The position numbers were made by a program, and so were the translations under genes. The notes below the pieces were generated by a model, which searched no databases, was not told the origin of the DNA, and worked only from the letters and a program-made list of their open reading frames with translations. A DNA stretch of 8,350 nt from positions 9,431-17,780 of the forward strand of contig DDYQ01000187.1 of NCBI GenBank assembly GCA_002348005.1, written 5' to 3'. Below, in pieces: positions 1 through 6,944 of this stretch (position 1 is the first letter of the stretch; each line of letters begins with the position of its first letter). This DNA is from Desulfobacteraceae bacterium UBA2230 (GTDB lineage: Bacteria; Desulfobacterota; Desulfobacteria; Desulfobacterales; Desulfosarcinaceae).

Positions 1-1
1 C

Positions 2-1870
2 TCGGGCAAGACGTTCACGATGGCGCATACCGTTCAACGGGTCAATCGGCCGACGCTGGTGATCGCGCCCAATAAAACCCTGGCGGCGCAGTTGTACCAT
101 GAATTCAGGCAGCTCTTTCCGCACAATGCGGTCGAGTATTTCGTCAGCTACTATGATTACTATCAGCCCGAAGCCTATATCCCGACGACGGATACCTACA
201 TTCAAAAGGACTCTTCCATAAACGAGATGATCGACAAAATGCGTCATTCGGCCACCCGGTCGGTTCTGACGCGGCGCGATGTGATCGTGGTGGCCAGTGT
301 TTCCTGTATTTTCGGTTTGGGGGCTCCCGAGGACTACCTGGCCATGCGCAGCGATCTGCAGGTGGGCTTGCAGGTGTCCCGCGAGCGCCTGCTGGCAGAT
401 CTTGTCGCCATGCATTATCAGCGCAACGATGTGGATTTCCACCGCGGCGTCTTCAGGGTGCGCGGCGACCGGGTAGAGGTATTTCCGGCCCATGAAGAAG
501 ATCGGGCCATCCGGATCGACTTTTTCGGGGACGAGATCGACACGCTGCAGATTATCGATCCCCTCAGAGGCACTGCTCTGCAGTCCATACGCGCGGTCTC
601 CGTTTTTCCGGCCAGCCACTATGTAACATCCCGTCAGACGCTCAAGCGCGCCATTCAGTCCATCCTGGCCGAACTCTCACCGCGGGTCGATTTTTTTCGG
701 CAGGAGAACAAACTGCTGGAGGCGCAGCGCATTGAGGAGCGCACCCGATTCGATCTGGAGATGCTGCAGGAGTTGGGCTACTGCAACGGCATCGAAAACT
801 ATTCGCGGCATCTGACCGGCCGGGCGGCAGGGGAGCCTCCGCCGACCCTGCTGGACTATTTTCCGGAAGATTATCTGATGTTCATCGATGAAAGCCACAT
901 CGCGGTTCCCCAGATCCAGGCCATGTACAAGGGAGATCGTTCACGCAAGGAAACGTTGGTCAATTACGGATTCCGCCTGCCCTCGGCGCTGGATAACCGC
1001 CCCTTGCGGTTCGATGAGTGGCGCCAGCGGGCACGGCAGGTTATTTACGTTTCGGCCACCCCGGCCGACTACGAAAGCCGGATCGCGAAGGGCGCCATTG
1101 TGGAGCAGATCGTGCGCCCGACCGGACTGGTCGATCCACAGATCAGCGTGCGGCCGGCCGGCCGGCAGGTGGATGATCTCTATGCTGAGATCATCCGCAG
1201 CAAGGAACTCAACGGGCGCGTCCTGGTCACCACCCTGACCAAGCGCACGGCCGAGGACCTGACGGAATATTATACCGACCTGGGACTGGCCGTTCGCTAC
1301 CTGCATTCGGATATCAACACGCTGGAGCGCATGGAGATCATCCGTGACCTGCGCATGGGCAAATTCGACGTTCTCGTGGGCATAAACCTGTTGCGGGAAG
1401 GATTGGATATCCCGGAAGTGGCCCTGGTGGCGATACTGGATGCGGACAAAGAGGGTTTTTTGCGATCGGCGCGTTCATTGGTTCAGACCTTCGGCCGTGC
1501 GGCCCGTAACATCGAGGGCAAGGTGTTGCTGTATGCCGATCACATCACCGCATCGATGGCGCGGGCCATGGAGGAAACCGAGCGTCGGCGCTTGATCCAA
1601 CTCGAATACAACAGCCGTCATGGGATTGTGCCCGAATCCATCCACAAGACGATCGCCGGCGTTTTCGAGGATTTTTACCGTCCTGACCGCGAACGCCCGG
1701 CGGTCGCCGAGGAAAGCGCTGCGTATCAATCGTTCGAGTCTCTTGAAGCCGCTATCGGAAATATGGAAAGGGAGATGAAAAAGGCAGCGCAGGAACTCGA
1801 CTTCGAACATGCAGCGATTCTGCGGGACCGAATCAAAAAGCTAAAGCAAAACATGATATTCGAATTATAG
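2..1870 (+). CDS. uvrB: UvrABC excinuclease subunit B (UvrB), 5' end outside the window
   Basis: UvrB is the helicase-like, damage-verifying subunit of bacterial nucleotide excision repair. It receives DNA from UvrA and recruits UvrC. The reading frame is open from base 2, before the first ATG at 20, and the first codons read SGKTFTMA, the second half of the Walker A motif. About 42 residues are therefore missing, 622 are visible, and the full protein would be about 664, close to E. coli UvrB (673). Adding 42 to visible numbering puts the damage-probing beta-hairpin tyrosines ([10 protein letters not shown]) exactly at E. coli Y92, Y93, Y95 and Y96. The Walker B box DESH is at visible residues 296-299, helicase motif VI (QTFGRAARN) near 495-503, and the C-terminal UVR domain that contacts UvrC near 579-622. 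No frameshift or missing motif is seen. The stop lies three bases before the uvrC start, so the two are probably cotranscribed. Confidence 0.98.
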   Translation, partial: SGKTFTMAHTVQRVNRPTLVIAPNKTLAAQLYHEFRQLFPHNAVEYFVSYYDYYQPEAYIPTTDTYIQKDSSINEMIDKMRHSATRSVLTRRDVIVVASVSCIFGLGAPEDYLAMRSDLQVGLQVSRERLLADLVAMHYQRNDVDFHRGVFRVRGDRVEVFPAHEEDRAIRIDFFGDEIDTLQIIDPLRGTALQSIRAVSVFPASHYVTSRQTLKRAIQSILAELSPRVDFFRQENKLLEAQRIEERTRFDLEMLQELGYCNGIENYSRHLTGRAAGEPPPTLLDYFPEDYLMFIDESHIAVPQIQAMYKGDRSRKETLVNYGFRLPSALDNRPLRFDEWRQRARQVIYVSATPADYESRIAKGAIVEQIVRPTGLVDPQISVRPAGRQVDDLYAEIIRSKELNGRVLVTTLTKRTAEDLTEYYTDLGLAVRYLHSDINTLERMEIIRDLRMGKFDVLVGINLLREGLDIPEVALVAILDADKEGFLRSARSLVQTFGRAARNIEGKVLLYADHITASMARAMEETERRRLIQLEYNSRHGIVPESIHKTIAGVFEDFYRPDRERPAVAEESAAYQSFESLEAAIGNMEREMKKAAQELDFEHAAILRDRIKKLKQNMIFEL

Positions 1871-1873
1871 CCA

Positions 1874-3760
1874 ATGGAAATAAATAACGATACCGCATAT
1901 AATAATGCAGAAGCATCAGGAGCATCCGGTCCGACGCACGAACGTCTGATTGAACAGGTGAGGCATGCACCCGCCGAACCGGGTGTTTATCTGATGCAGG
2001 ATGCGCAGGAGCACATTCTATACATCGGCAAAGCCCGAAGTCTTCGGAAACGGCTGCAGACATACTTCCAAAGCGGGCGCCCCCTGGACCCAAAAACGCG
2101 GGCCATGTTGGCCAAAGTTGTTCAGATCGGAACCATTCAGACGCACACCGAAAAAGAGGCCCTGATTCTAGAGTCCAATTTGATCAAGCGCCATCGTCCA
2201 CGCTACAATGTGGTTTTAAAGGATGACAAACGGTATCCTTCTCTCAGGCTGGATCTGTCGGAAACCTATCCGGAACTGCAGATCGTGCGAAAAATCCAGA
2301 ACGACGGCGCGCTCTATTTCGGCCCCTATGCGTCGGCCCACGCGGTGCGTGAAACCCTGCGGTTCATTCACAAAACCTTCAAACTGCGAAAATGTCGGGG
2401 GCATCATTACAAGAATCGCACCCGGCCCTGTTTGAATTTTCAAATGGGTTTGTGTCTGGGCGCCTGCCATGGAGTCGACACCCGACTGTACCAAAGCGTA
2501 ACCAGGGAAGTGATTGCTTTTCTCAGGGGGCGGACGCCGGCGCTTATACGCAAGGTCAGGCGCAATATGCAGGCTGCAGCGGGTGCGCAGGATTTCGAAA
2601 AGGCGGCACAGTTGCGCGACAAAATGATCGCCCTGCAGAAAACGCTGGAACGCCAGGTTTCGGTCAGTACCGATTTCAAGGACCGTGACGTGATCGCGAT
2701 GACCGCCCGGGAGGATCACCAGGTGGCAACCTTGCTGCGCGTGCGGGGAGGGTTTCTCGTCGGCAGCCGCCACTTCGGATTCGAAGGGGTGCTCGGTTCC
2801 GTCGACGAGCAGATAGGACATTTTCTGCGCCAGTACTACGATTTCGATCGCACGGTGCCCCCGGAAATCCTGGTCAGCCACCTGCCGGCGGATGTCGGCC
2901 TGCTTGAGGAGTTTCTTGGTGAACGAAGAAACGGAGCGGTTCAAATAACCATGCCCCAGCGCGGCGAGAAGCATCGCCTGGTACAGATGGCGCTGCAAAA
3001 CGCGCAGCGCGAACTGATCGAACGCGTTCAACGGGAATCGCGTCAAGTCCAGCTGCTGGAACGATTGCAGTATCGCCTGAATCTCGGGCGGCTGCCCCGC
3101 CGCATCGAATGCTTTGACAATTCCAACTTCAACGGTTCGCAACCGGTTTCCGCCATGGCGGTCCTCGACCACGGCCAGCCGCGTCCGGAGCTTTACCGGC
3201 GTTATAAGATTGAACCGCTGGGCAAACCCGATGATTATGCCTTCATGGCAGAAGTGTTGAAGCGCAGGTTTCGGGATGTCCAATCGGGAGACACGCTTCC
3301 CGATCTGCTGCTGGTGGATGGGGGGAAAGGGCAGATCAGCGTCGCGCTCTCTGTTTTGGCGGAGTTGGATCTGCGCGGGCGGTTTGATGTGGCCGGGATC
3401 GCCAAAGGCGAAGATCAGGACAACGTCTATCTTCCGGGTCGTGCCAATGCCGTTCAGTTCGGCCGGGACGCCGAGGCGCTGCTGCTGCTGCAGCGTCTGC
3501 GCGACGAGGCCCACCGCTGGGCGGTCGGTTTTCAACGCCAGCGGCAGCGCAAGGCAACCCTGCACTCGGTTTTGGATGAGGTTCCCGGAATCGGCCCCAA
3601 GCGCAGGAACCGACTCATGACCCACTTCGGCGGCATCGCCGCCATCCGGAAGGCCTCCGTTGCCGAGCTCCAGAAGATCTCCGGAATTACGCTCGAATTG
3701 GCCGAACGGATCAAGGCCCACCTGGGCAGGCCGGAACCCTCGGAGGATGTGCGCGAATGA
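1874..3760 (+). CDS. uvrC: UvrABC excinuclease subunit C (UvrC)
   Basis: UvrC is the dual nuclease that cuts on both sides of the lesion held by UvrB. The 628-residue protein has every expected part. The N-terminal GIY-YIG nuclease (about 35-115) has Y50, R60 and E100, matching Thermotoga Y29, R39 and E76. Four cysteines, C174, C186, C194 and C198, have the 11-7-3 spacing of the E. coli Fe-S ligands C154/C166/C174/C178. A UVR domain lies near 230-262. The RNase H-like second nuclease has D415, D454, D482 and H547, where the aspartate spacing equals E. coli D399, D438 and D466. Tandem helix-hairpin-helix motifs lie near 567-620. The first nuclease-site aspartate sits in FDNSN rather than FDISH. 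The chosen ATG gives about 20 poorly conserved, Asn/Ala/Ser-rich residues before the GIY-YIG domain and has no clear Shine-Dalgarno, so translation may depend on coupling with uvrB three bases upstream. A somewhat later start cannot be excluded. Confidence 0.98.
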   Translation: MEINNDTAYNNAEASGASGPTHERLIEQVRHAPAEPGVYLMQDAQEHILYIGKARSLRKRLQTYFQSGRPLDPKTRAMLAKVVQIGTIQTHTEKEALILESNLIKRHRPRYNVVLKDDKRYPSLRLDLSETYPELQIVRKIQNDGALYFGPYASAHAVRETLRFIHKTFKLRKCRGHHYKNRTRPCLNFQMGLCLGACHGVDTRLYQSVTREVIAFLRGRTPALIRKVRRNMQAAAGAQDFEKAAQLRDKMIALQKTLERQVSVSTDFKDRDVIAMTAREDHQVATLLRVRGGFLVGSRHFGFEGVLGSVDEQIGHFLRQYYDFDRTVPPEILVSHLPADVGLLEEFLGERRNGAVQITMPQRGEKHRLVQMALQNAQRELIERVQRESRQVQLLERLQYRLNLGRLPRRIECFDNSNFNGSQPVSAMAVLDHGQPRPELYRRYKIEPLGKPDDYAFMAEVLKRRFRDVQSGDTLPDLLLVDGGKGQISVALSVLAELDLRGRFDVAGIAKGEDQDNVYLPGRANAVQFGRDAEALLLLQRLRDEAHRWAVGFQRQRQRKATLHSVLDEVPGIGPKRRNRLMTHFGGIAAIRKASVAELQKISGITLELAERIKAHLGRPEPSEDVRE

Positions 3761-3797
3761 TACACAAACGTTACTCTTTAACAGAGATTTCAATGTA

Positions 3798-3826
3798 TTG
3801 ACATGGGTAACGATTTATGGTCTGGT
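3798..3826 (+). promoter_or_regulatory. Possible sigma-70 promoter for mdh (weak)
   Basis: A perfect -35 hexamer TTGACA (3798-3803) lies in the uvrC-mdh gap, about 95 bases before the mdh start. The best -10 at 17-base spacing is TCTGGT (3821-3826), which matches only three of six consensus positions. The gap is AT-richer than the flanking genes and shows no convincing terminator for uvrC. A separate promoter for mdh is plausible because its function is unrelated, but this exact site is uncertain. Confidence 0.25.
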
Positions 3827-3888
3827 ACTTCCTTTTTTAAATAGGCAGGTTCCGGCAAACAGTTCGGCGAAATCACTCACAACATGAT

Positions 3889-3893
3889 GGAGG
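3889..3893 (+). promoter_or_regulatory. Ribosome binding site that decides the mdh start
   Basis: GGAGG is followed after five bases by the ATG at 3899. An in-frame ATG at 3884 lies upstream of this site and has no Shine-Dalgarno of its own. The protein begun at 3899 ([14 protein letters not shown]) aligns from its first residue with Thermus-type malate dehydrogenases, so the longer reading is rejected. Confidence 0.85.
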
Positions 3894-3898
3894 TGGCC

Positions 3899-4876
3899 AT
3901 GAAATCACCCGTGCGTGTAGCAATCACCGGTGCCGCGGGACAAATCAGTTACTCACTTATCTTCAAAGTCGCCCACGGCGATATGCTGGGCAAGGACCAG
4001 CCGATCATCCTTCAATTGCTCGAGATCCCGCCGGCCATGAATGCGCTCAACGGCGTCGTCATGGAACTGCACGACTGCGCGTTCCCCCTTCTGGCGGGTG
4101 TAATCGCCACCGATGATCCCCTGGTGGCATTCAAGGATGTCGAATATGCATTTCTCGTCGGTGCCCGACCACGCGGTCCCGGAATGGAACGCTCCGACCT
4201 GCTGAAAAGCAATGCCCAGATTTTTTCGGCTCAAGGAAAGGCCCTCAACGCGCATGCCCATCCCGATGTCAAGATTCTCGTCGTCGGCAACCCGGCAAAT
4301 ACCAATGCCCTGATAACCTTGAAGAACGCTCCCAAACTCAATCCTCGCAACATCACTGCTATGATGCGTCTGGACCATAACCGTTCCCTTTCGCAGCTCG
4401 CGCAGAAAACCGGTGTTCCCACCACCCGAATCGAAAAAGTCGTGGTCTGGGGCAACCATTCGGCAACCCAATATCCGGATCTCAGTCACGCGACCGTAGA
4501 CGGTGTTTCCGCCAAATCCAAAATCGACGAGCAGTGGTATGTTCAAACCTTTATCCCTACCGTCCAGCAGCGCGGTGCCGCGATTATAAAGGCCCGAGGC
4601 GCTTCCAGTGCCGCCTCCGCCGCCTCGGCCGCTGTCGATCATATGCGCGACTGGGCCCTGGGAAGCAACGGCCGCTGGGTCAGCATGGGGGTTTACAGCG
4701 CAGGTAACGCTTACGGTATTGACAACGACCTGATTTACGCTTTTCCCCTGGTGTGCGAAAATGGCGAATGGAGGGAGGTCAAAGGCCTCCATATCACCGA
4801 TTTCAGCCGGGAGCGCATGCGCGTCACCGAACAAGAACTGCTCGATGAAAAATCCGCGATCGCCGACCTTCTTTGA
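3899..4876 (+). CDS. mdh: NAD-dependent malate dehydrogenase
   Basis: Cytoplasmic enzyme that interconverts malate and oxaloacetate with NAD+/NADH, in the TCA cycle run in either direction. The 325-residue length is typical of the Thermus/cytosolic-type family, not the lactate-dehydrogenase-like type. Visible motifs are the Rossmann loop GAAGQIS (11-17), substrate-binding R92 and R98 in the mobile loop [12 protein letters not shown], the GNPANTNAL strand, and the proton relay D159 (LDHNR) with H187 (WGNHS), the same positions as in Thermus numbering. The segment after beta-strand B reads LLEIPPAMN; an acidic residue there is the known determinant of NAD rather than NADP preference. One oddity is that the third glycine of the usual GAAGQIG loop is serine. 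The gene stands apart from uvrC by about 140 bases and is followed by a strong hairpin, so it is probably monocistronic or nearly so. Confidence 0.97.
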   Translation: MKSPVRVAITGAAGQISYSLIFKVAHGDMLGKDQPIILQLLEIPPAMNALNGVVMELHDCAFPLLAGVIATDDPLVAFKDVEYAFLVGARPRGPGMERSDLLKSNAQIFSAQGKALNAHAHPDVKILVVGNPANTNALITLKNAPKLNPRNITAMMRLDHNRSLSQLAQKTGVPTTRIEKVVVWGNHSATQYPDLSHATVDGVSAKSKIDEQWYVQTFIPTVQQRGAAIIKARGASSAASAASAAVDHMRDWALGSNGRWVSMGVYSAGNAYGIDNDLIYAFPLVCENGEWREVKGLHITDFSRERMRVTEQELLDEKSAIADLL

Positions 4877-4903
4877 ACCCGTTTAACAAATCGCCGAAAC
4901 AGA

Positions 4904-4950
4904 CGATATGGCATACAGGGGTGCGAACAACGCCCCTGTATGCCATATCG
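4904..4950 (+). terminator. Perfect 18-bp inverted repeat after mdh, possible transcript end
   Basis: The arm CGATATGGCATACAGGGG (4904-4921) is perfectly complementary to 4933-4950, with an 11-base loop. It begins 27 bases after the mdh stop. As RNA it would form a very stable hairpin suited to ending or protecting the mdh message. It is not a canonical rho-independent terminator because neither arm is followed by a T run: the + strand continues GGAAAATCGC. It could instead be a 3'-stabilising hairpin, a dispersed palindromic repeat or a protein-binding palindrome. Confidence 0.5.
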
Positions 4951-4958
4951 GGAAAATC

Positions 4959-5007
4959 GCTCACCCTCCAGGGCGAAAGACCTGCGGAGGGGGAGGGCCC
5001 GGTGAGC
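4959..5007 (+). other. GC-rich nested stem-loop element of unknown role
   Basis: An outer stem GCTCACC (4959-4965) pairs with GGTGAGC (5001-5007). Inside it CTCC (4966-4969) can pair with GGAG (4986-4989) and AGG (4970-4972) with CCT (4981-4983), leaving a GCGAAAGA loop and a purine-rich bulge (4990-5000). The left strand of the fold is continuous, as in structured RNAs. The loop and bulge do not match any riboswitch consensus I can recall. The element lies only eight bases after the perfect hairpin and may form one composite structure with it. Confidence 0.35.
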
Positions 5008-5044
5008 ACCCACACGTATAGATTATTCAAATAACTATTAATTA

Positions 5045-5074
5045 TTGACTTATTACAGAAAGGCGCGCTAAAAG
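5045..5074 (+). promoter_or_regulatory. Candidate sigma-70 promoter for the signalling cluster
   Basis: A -35 TTGACT (5045-5050) and a -10 TAAAAG (5069-5074, four of six matches) are 18 bases apart, at the 3' edge of an AT-rich stretch. This would give a leader of roughly 140 bases before the ATG at 5223. It is the best promoter-like site between the mdh hairpin and the next gene. Confidence 0.35.
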
Positions 5075-5222
5075 TTCAAACAGAAGTTGCAGGTCATCTG
5101 GAGCAAAAACGGTAGCGGGGCCATGCCGACACAATCCATAATCCAAAACCCGGTTCATATTTCGACTAAAGATCGAGAGCAGGTTACCGGTCTTGAAATG
5201 TGGCGTAATCGGGGAGCCGTTT

Positions 5223-6158
5223 ATGGATATTAAGGAACGCCTTAAGGCCTTGCTTCAGGAAGCCGAACTCTACCGATCTCAGGGATTGCTCAACGAGGCA
5301 CGCGGAAAATTAAAAAACACCGCCGAACTGATCTCGGGGATTCCCAACCTAAAGAACAAAGACAGCTTGCTACGGGCCATTGATGCCAAAATGGCAGCTC
5401 TGGACCAGTCTAAAAATAAAGTTGAGCTGGTGCCCGCCAACCCGGAACTATCTAGAAAAGCTCAGGATTTGATCAAAAATCTCTTCTCCTTCTCGGAAAA
5501 CAAGGATGCCGATTTGGCAGCCCTTGAAGGCGCCGTGGCCCTTGCGAAATTCGGTCAGTTCGACCGAGCCGTAACCGAATTGCAGCTGCTTCTGAACAAA
5601 GAGCCGCTGCGGGTGGAGGCGGCCAAAAACATTCTGCGGTGCCATTTGGCGATAGCCGACCCTAAGAAAGCCATCGGTCAATATCACCAGTGGTATTCGG
5701 GCGAAACCTTTTTACCCGGCCAACTGGAAACCGTTCGGGCCTACCTTGAAGATATCCTGAAGAAAAAAGGAATGACCGTCACGCTGCCCGCACTGCAGGC
5801 GGCAGTCCAGACCCCACGGGTGGCGACCGAATCCGAAACAGAGATGACGACCGAAACGGAAGAGGAATTTTTGGATATCACCTCGGTTGGCATCACTTTC
5901 GACAGCGGCTCGCGCAAAGGTCAGATGGTGGAGTTCGATGTCAATTTTCAATCAGCCAATACACTCAGCCTGATTATCTCGAAGAAGGACCAGGAGCTTG
6001 TCGATAGTTTAAAAACCGGCATGAAGCTGATCGATATGCAGTTTTATTCGCCGATTGCGATTTTTAACGGAGCAGGTGTGGTTTCATCGAAGACGCAGAT
6101 TAAATCAGGGCCTAAAAAGGGAGACTTTTGCCTCGATATTCGCATCACCAGTAAATAA
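5223..6158 (+). CDS. TPR-like protein with a C-terminal beta-rich, possibly PilZ-like domain
   Basis: A 311-residue cytoplasmic protein with no signal peptide or membrane segment. Residues 1-70 are amphipathic helices rich in Leu, Lys and Glu. Residues about 100-170 look like tetratricopeptide repeats (ALAKFGQFDRAVTELQLLL, then RCHLAIADPKKAIGQYHQW), which suggests a protein-binding scaffold. A Thr/Glu-rich linker (202-217) leads to a compact beta-rich domain (about 218-311). Its pattern, a TLSLIIS strand, a TGMKLIDMQF turn and a final LDIRI strand, recalls the PilZ/YcgR-N fold, but the canonical RxxxR and D/NxSxxG c-di-GMP motifs are absent. The domain call is therefore tentative and c-di-GMP binding is not supported. 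The start at 5223 is chosen because GGGGAG (5211-5216) precedes it by six bases; a TTG at 5193 would lie upstream of that site. It heads the group of signalling genes, 137 bases before the GTPase. Confidence 0.85.
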   Translation: MDIKERLKALLQEAELYRSQGLLNEARGKLKNTAELISGIPNLKNKDSLLRAIDAKMAALDQSKNKVELVPANPELSRKAQDLIKNLFSFSENKDADLAALEGAVALAKFGQFDRAVTELQLLLNKEPLRVEAAKNILRCHLAIADPKKAIGQYHQWYSGETFLPGQLETVRAYLEDILKKKGMTVTLPALQAAVQTPRVATESETEMTTETEEEFLDITSVGITFDSGSRKGQMVEFDVNFQSANTLSLIISKKDQELVDSLKTGMKLIDMQFYSPIAIFNGAGVVSSKTQIKSGPKKGDFCLDIRITSK

Positions 6159-6168
6159 GGTGGACGCC

Positions 6169-6227
6169 GCCTGGCCTTGCTGGTTACCGGGCGTGATCTT
6201 TCGGCACAATGAAATGGTCGGCCAGGC
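6169..6227. repeat. Short inverted repeat in the gap before the GTPase gene
   Basis: GCCTGGCC (6169-6176) is repeated inverted as GGCCAGGC (6220-6227), 43 bases apart. The spacing is long for a hairpin and no T run follows. It could be part of a weak mRNA structure or an operator-like pair, or may be chance in GC-rich sequence. The 137-base gap otherwise shows only the Shine-Dalgarno of the next gene. Confidence 0.25.
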
Positions 6228-6295
6228 AGGAAGGTCGGGCAACAGGAAACTGAACCAGTAACAGCTTACGAAGATATTCTGGGGAGTTCTATTTA

Positions 6296-6910
6296 ATGGC
6301 GATTTTCAACATGAAGAAACGGGAGATAGAATGCAAGGTTGTCTACTACGGCCCCGGACGATGCGGCAAAACGACCAACCTGGAATATATCTTCAAATCC
6401 TTTAAAAAGCAGATCAAGGGCGAAATGGTGTCGATCAATACGGAAGGCGATCGGACGCTCTTTTTTGACTTCCTTCCGATAGGTCTTGGCCAGATCCGCG
6501 GTTGCGACGTCCGAGTGCAGCTCTACACTGTTCCCGGTCAGGTAAAGTACAGCTCAACCCTTAAGCTCGTGCTGCGCGGAGTGGACGGAATCGTGTTTGT
6601 AGCCGACTCGCTGGAGGTCCGCCGTGAGAAGAATATGCTTTCGCTCAAGGATCTGCAGGCCAATTTGAAAGATTATGGCAAAAGTATTTTCAAGGTTCCT
6701 CTGGTCATACAGTATAACAAACGCGATCTTAGTGACCAGGGAATCCCGCTGATGTCTGTGGACCAAATGGACAGGGACCTGAACCGTCAACTGAAAGTAC
6801 CGGCCTTCGAGGCCAGCGCCGTCAGTGGCGCAGGCGTGGGCGTTACGTTGAAGGAGTGCCTGAAGTTAACACTGCAGGCGCTTCAGAAAGAATTCAGATG
6901 GGCGCAGTAA
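6296..6910 (+). CDS. mglA: MglA-family small Ras-like GTPase
   Basis: A 204-residue cytoplasmic GTPase of the bacterial MglA family. In Myxococcus this protein marks the leading cell pole and drives gliding and type IV pilus motility. Alignment by eye is collinear with M. xanthus MglA: P-loop GPGRCGKTT (19-27, K25 and T26), switch I TEGDRTLFFDF with R53 and T54, TVPGQ with T78 and Q82 where Ras proteins have DxxGQ, and the base-specificity motif NKRD at 141-144. Threonine at 78 is diagnostic for the family. R53 and Q82 are the residues linked to GTP hydrolysis, so the protein is predicted active. GGGAG (6282-6286) lies nine bases before the ATG. No MglB (Roadblock/LC7) activator gene is next to it, unlike the usual mglBA pair. 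The next gene starts 34 bases after its stop. Its actual output here (pili, gliding, polarity or secretion) cannot be read from sequence. Confidence 0.94.
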   Translation: MAIFNMKKREIECKVVYYGPGRCGKTTNLEYIFKSFKKQIKGEMVSINTEGDRTLFFDFLPIGLGQIRGCDVRVQLYTVPGQVKYSSTLKLVLRGVDGIVFVADSLEVRREKNMLSLKDLQANLKDYGKSIFKVPLVIQYNKRDLSDQGIPLMSVDQMDRDLNRQLKVPAFEASAVSGAGVGVTLKECLKLTLQALQKEFRWAQ

Positions 6911-6944
6911 ATCGCCGCTCCGAAAGGGTGAGAAGCTGCGTTGG

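Larger units (their letters stand above)
4877..5222. other. Intergenic region between mdh and the signalling cluster
   Basis: This 346-base gap has no supportable gene on either strand; short minus-strand readings across it also run into mdh antisense and lack recognisable content. In order it holds a perfect 18-bp hairpin, a GC-rich nested inverted-repeat element, an AT-rich stretch (about 5021-5055) containing a candidate promoter, and about 120 bases of probable leader before the next gene. I recognise no known riboswitch class in it. Confidence 0.8.

Noticed and set aside
2216..3793. Long minus-strand open frame of 525 codons opposite uvrC
   Set aside because: It lies wholly antisense to a motif-complete uvrC, has no recognisable domain, and is explained by codon bias of the GC-rich + strand gene leaving few stops in the mirror frame.
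3826..3840. T-rich run CCTTTTTTAA as an intrinsic terminator of uvrC
   Set aside because: No stable GC-rich hairpin directly precedes the T run.
3884..3898. Upstream ATG that would lengthen malate dehydrogenase by five residues
   Set aside because: The strong GGAGG lies between this ATG and the one at 3899, and family alignment begins at 3899.
3953..4834. Minus-strand open frame of 293 codons opposite mdh
   Set aside because: Antisense to a clearly functional mdh, low-complexity glycine run from the Ala/Ser codons of mdh, no domain or ribosome binding site.
4959..5007. c-di-GMP (GEMM) riboswitch ahead of the signalling genes
   Set aside because: It was considered because of the PilZ gene context, but the conserved GEMM core and tetraloop receptor sequences are not present.
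4735..5030. Short minus-strand open frames crossing the mdh 3' end and the hairpin region
   Set aside because: They translate the inverted repeats and antisense mdh into arginine- and serine-rich sequence with no family resemblance.
5193..5222. TTG start that would lengthen the TPR-like protein by ten residues
   Set aside because: The GGGGAG site lies downstream of it and fits the ATG at 5223; the added residues show no conserved character.
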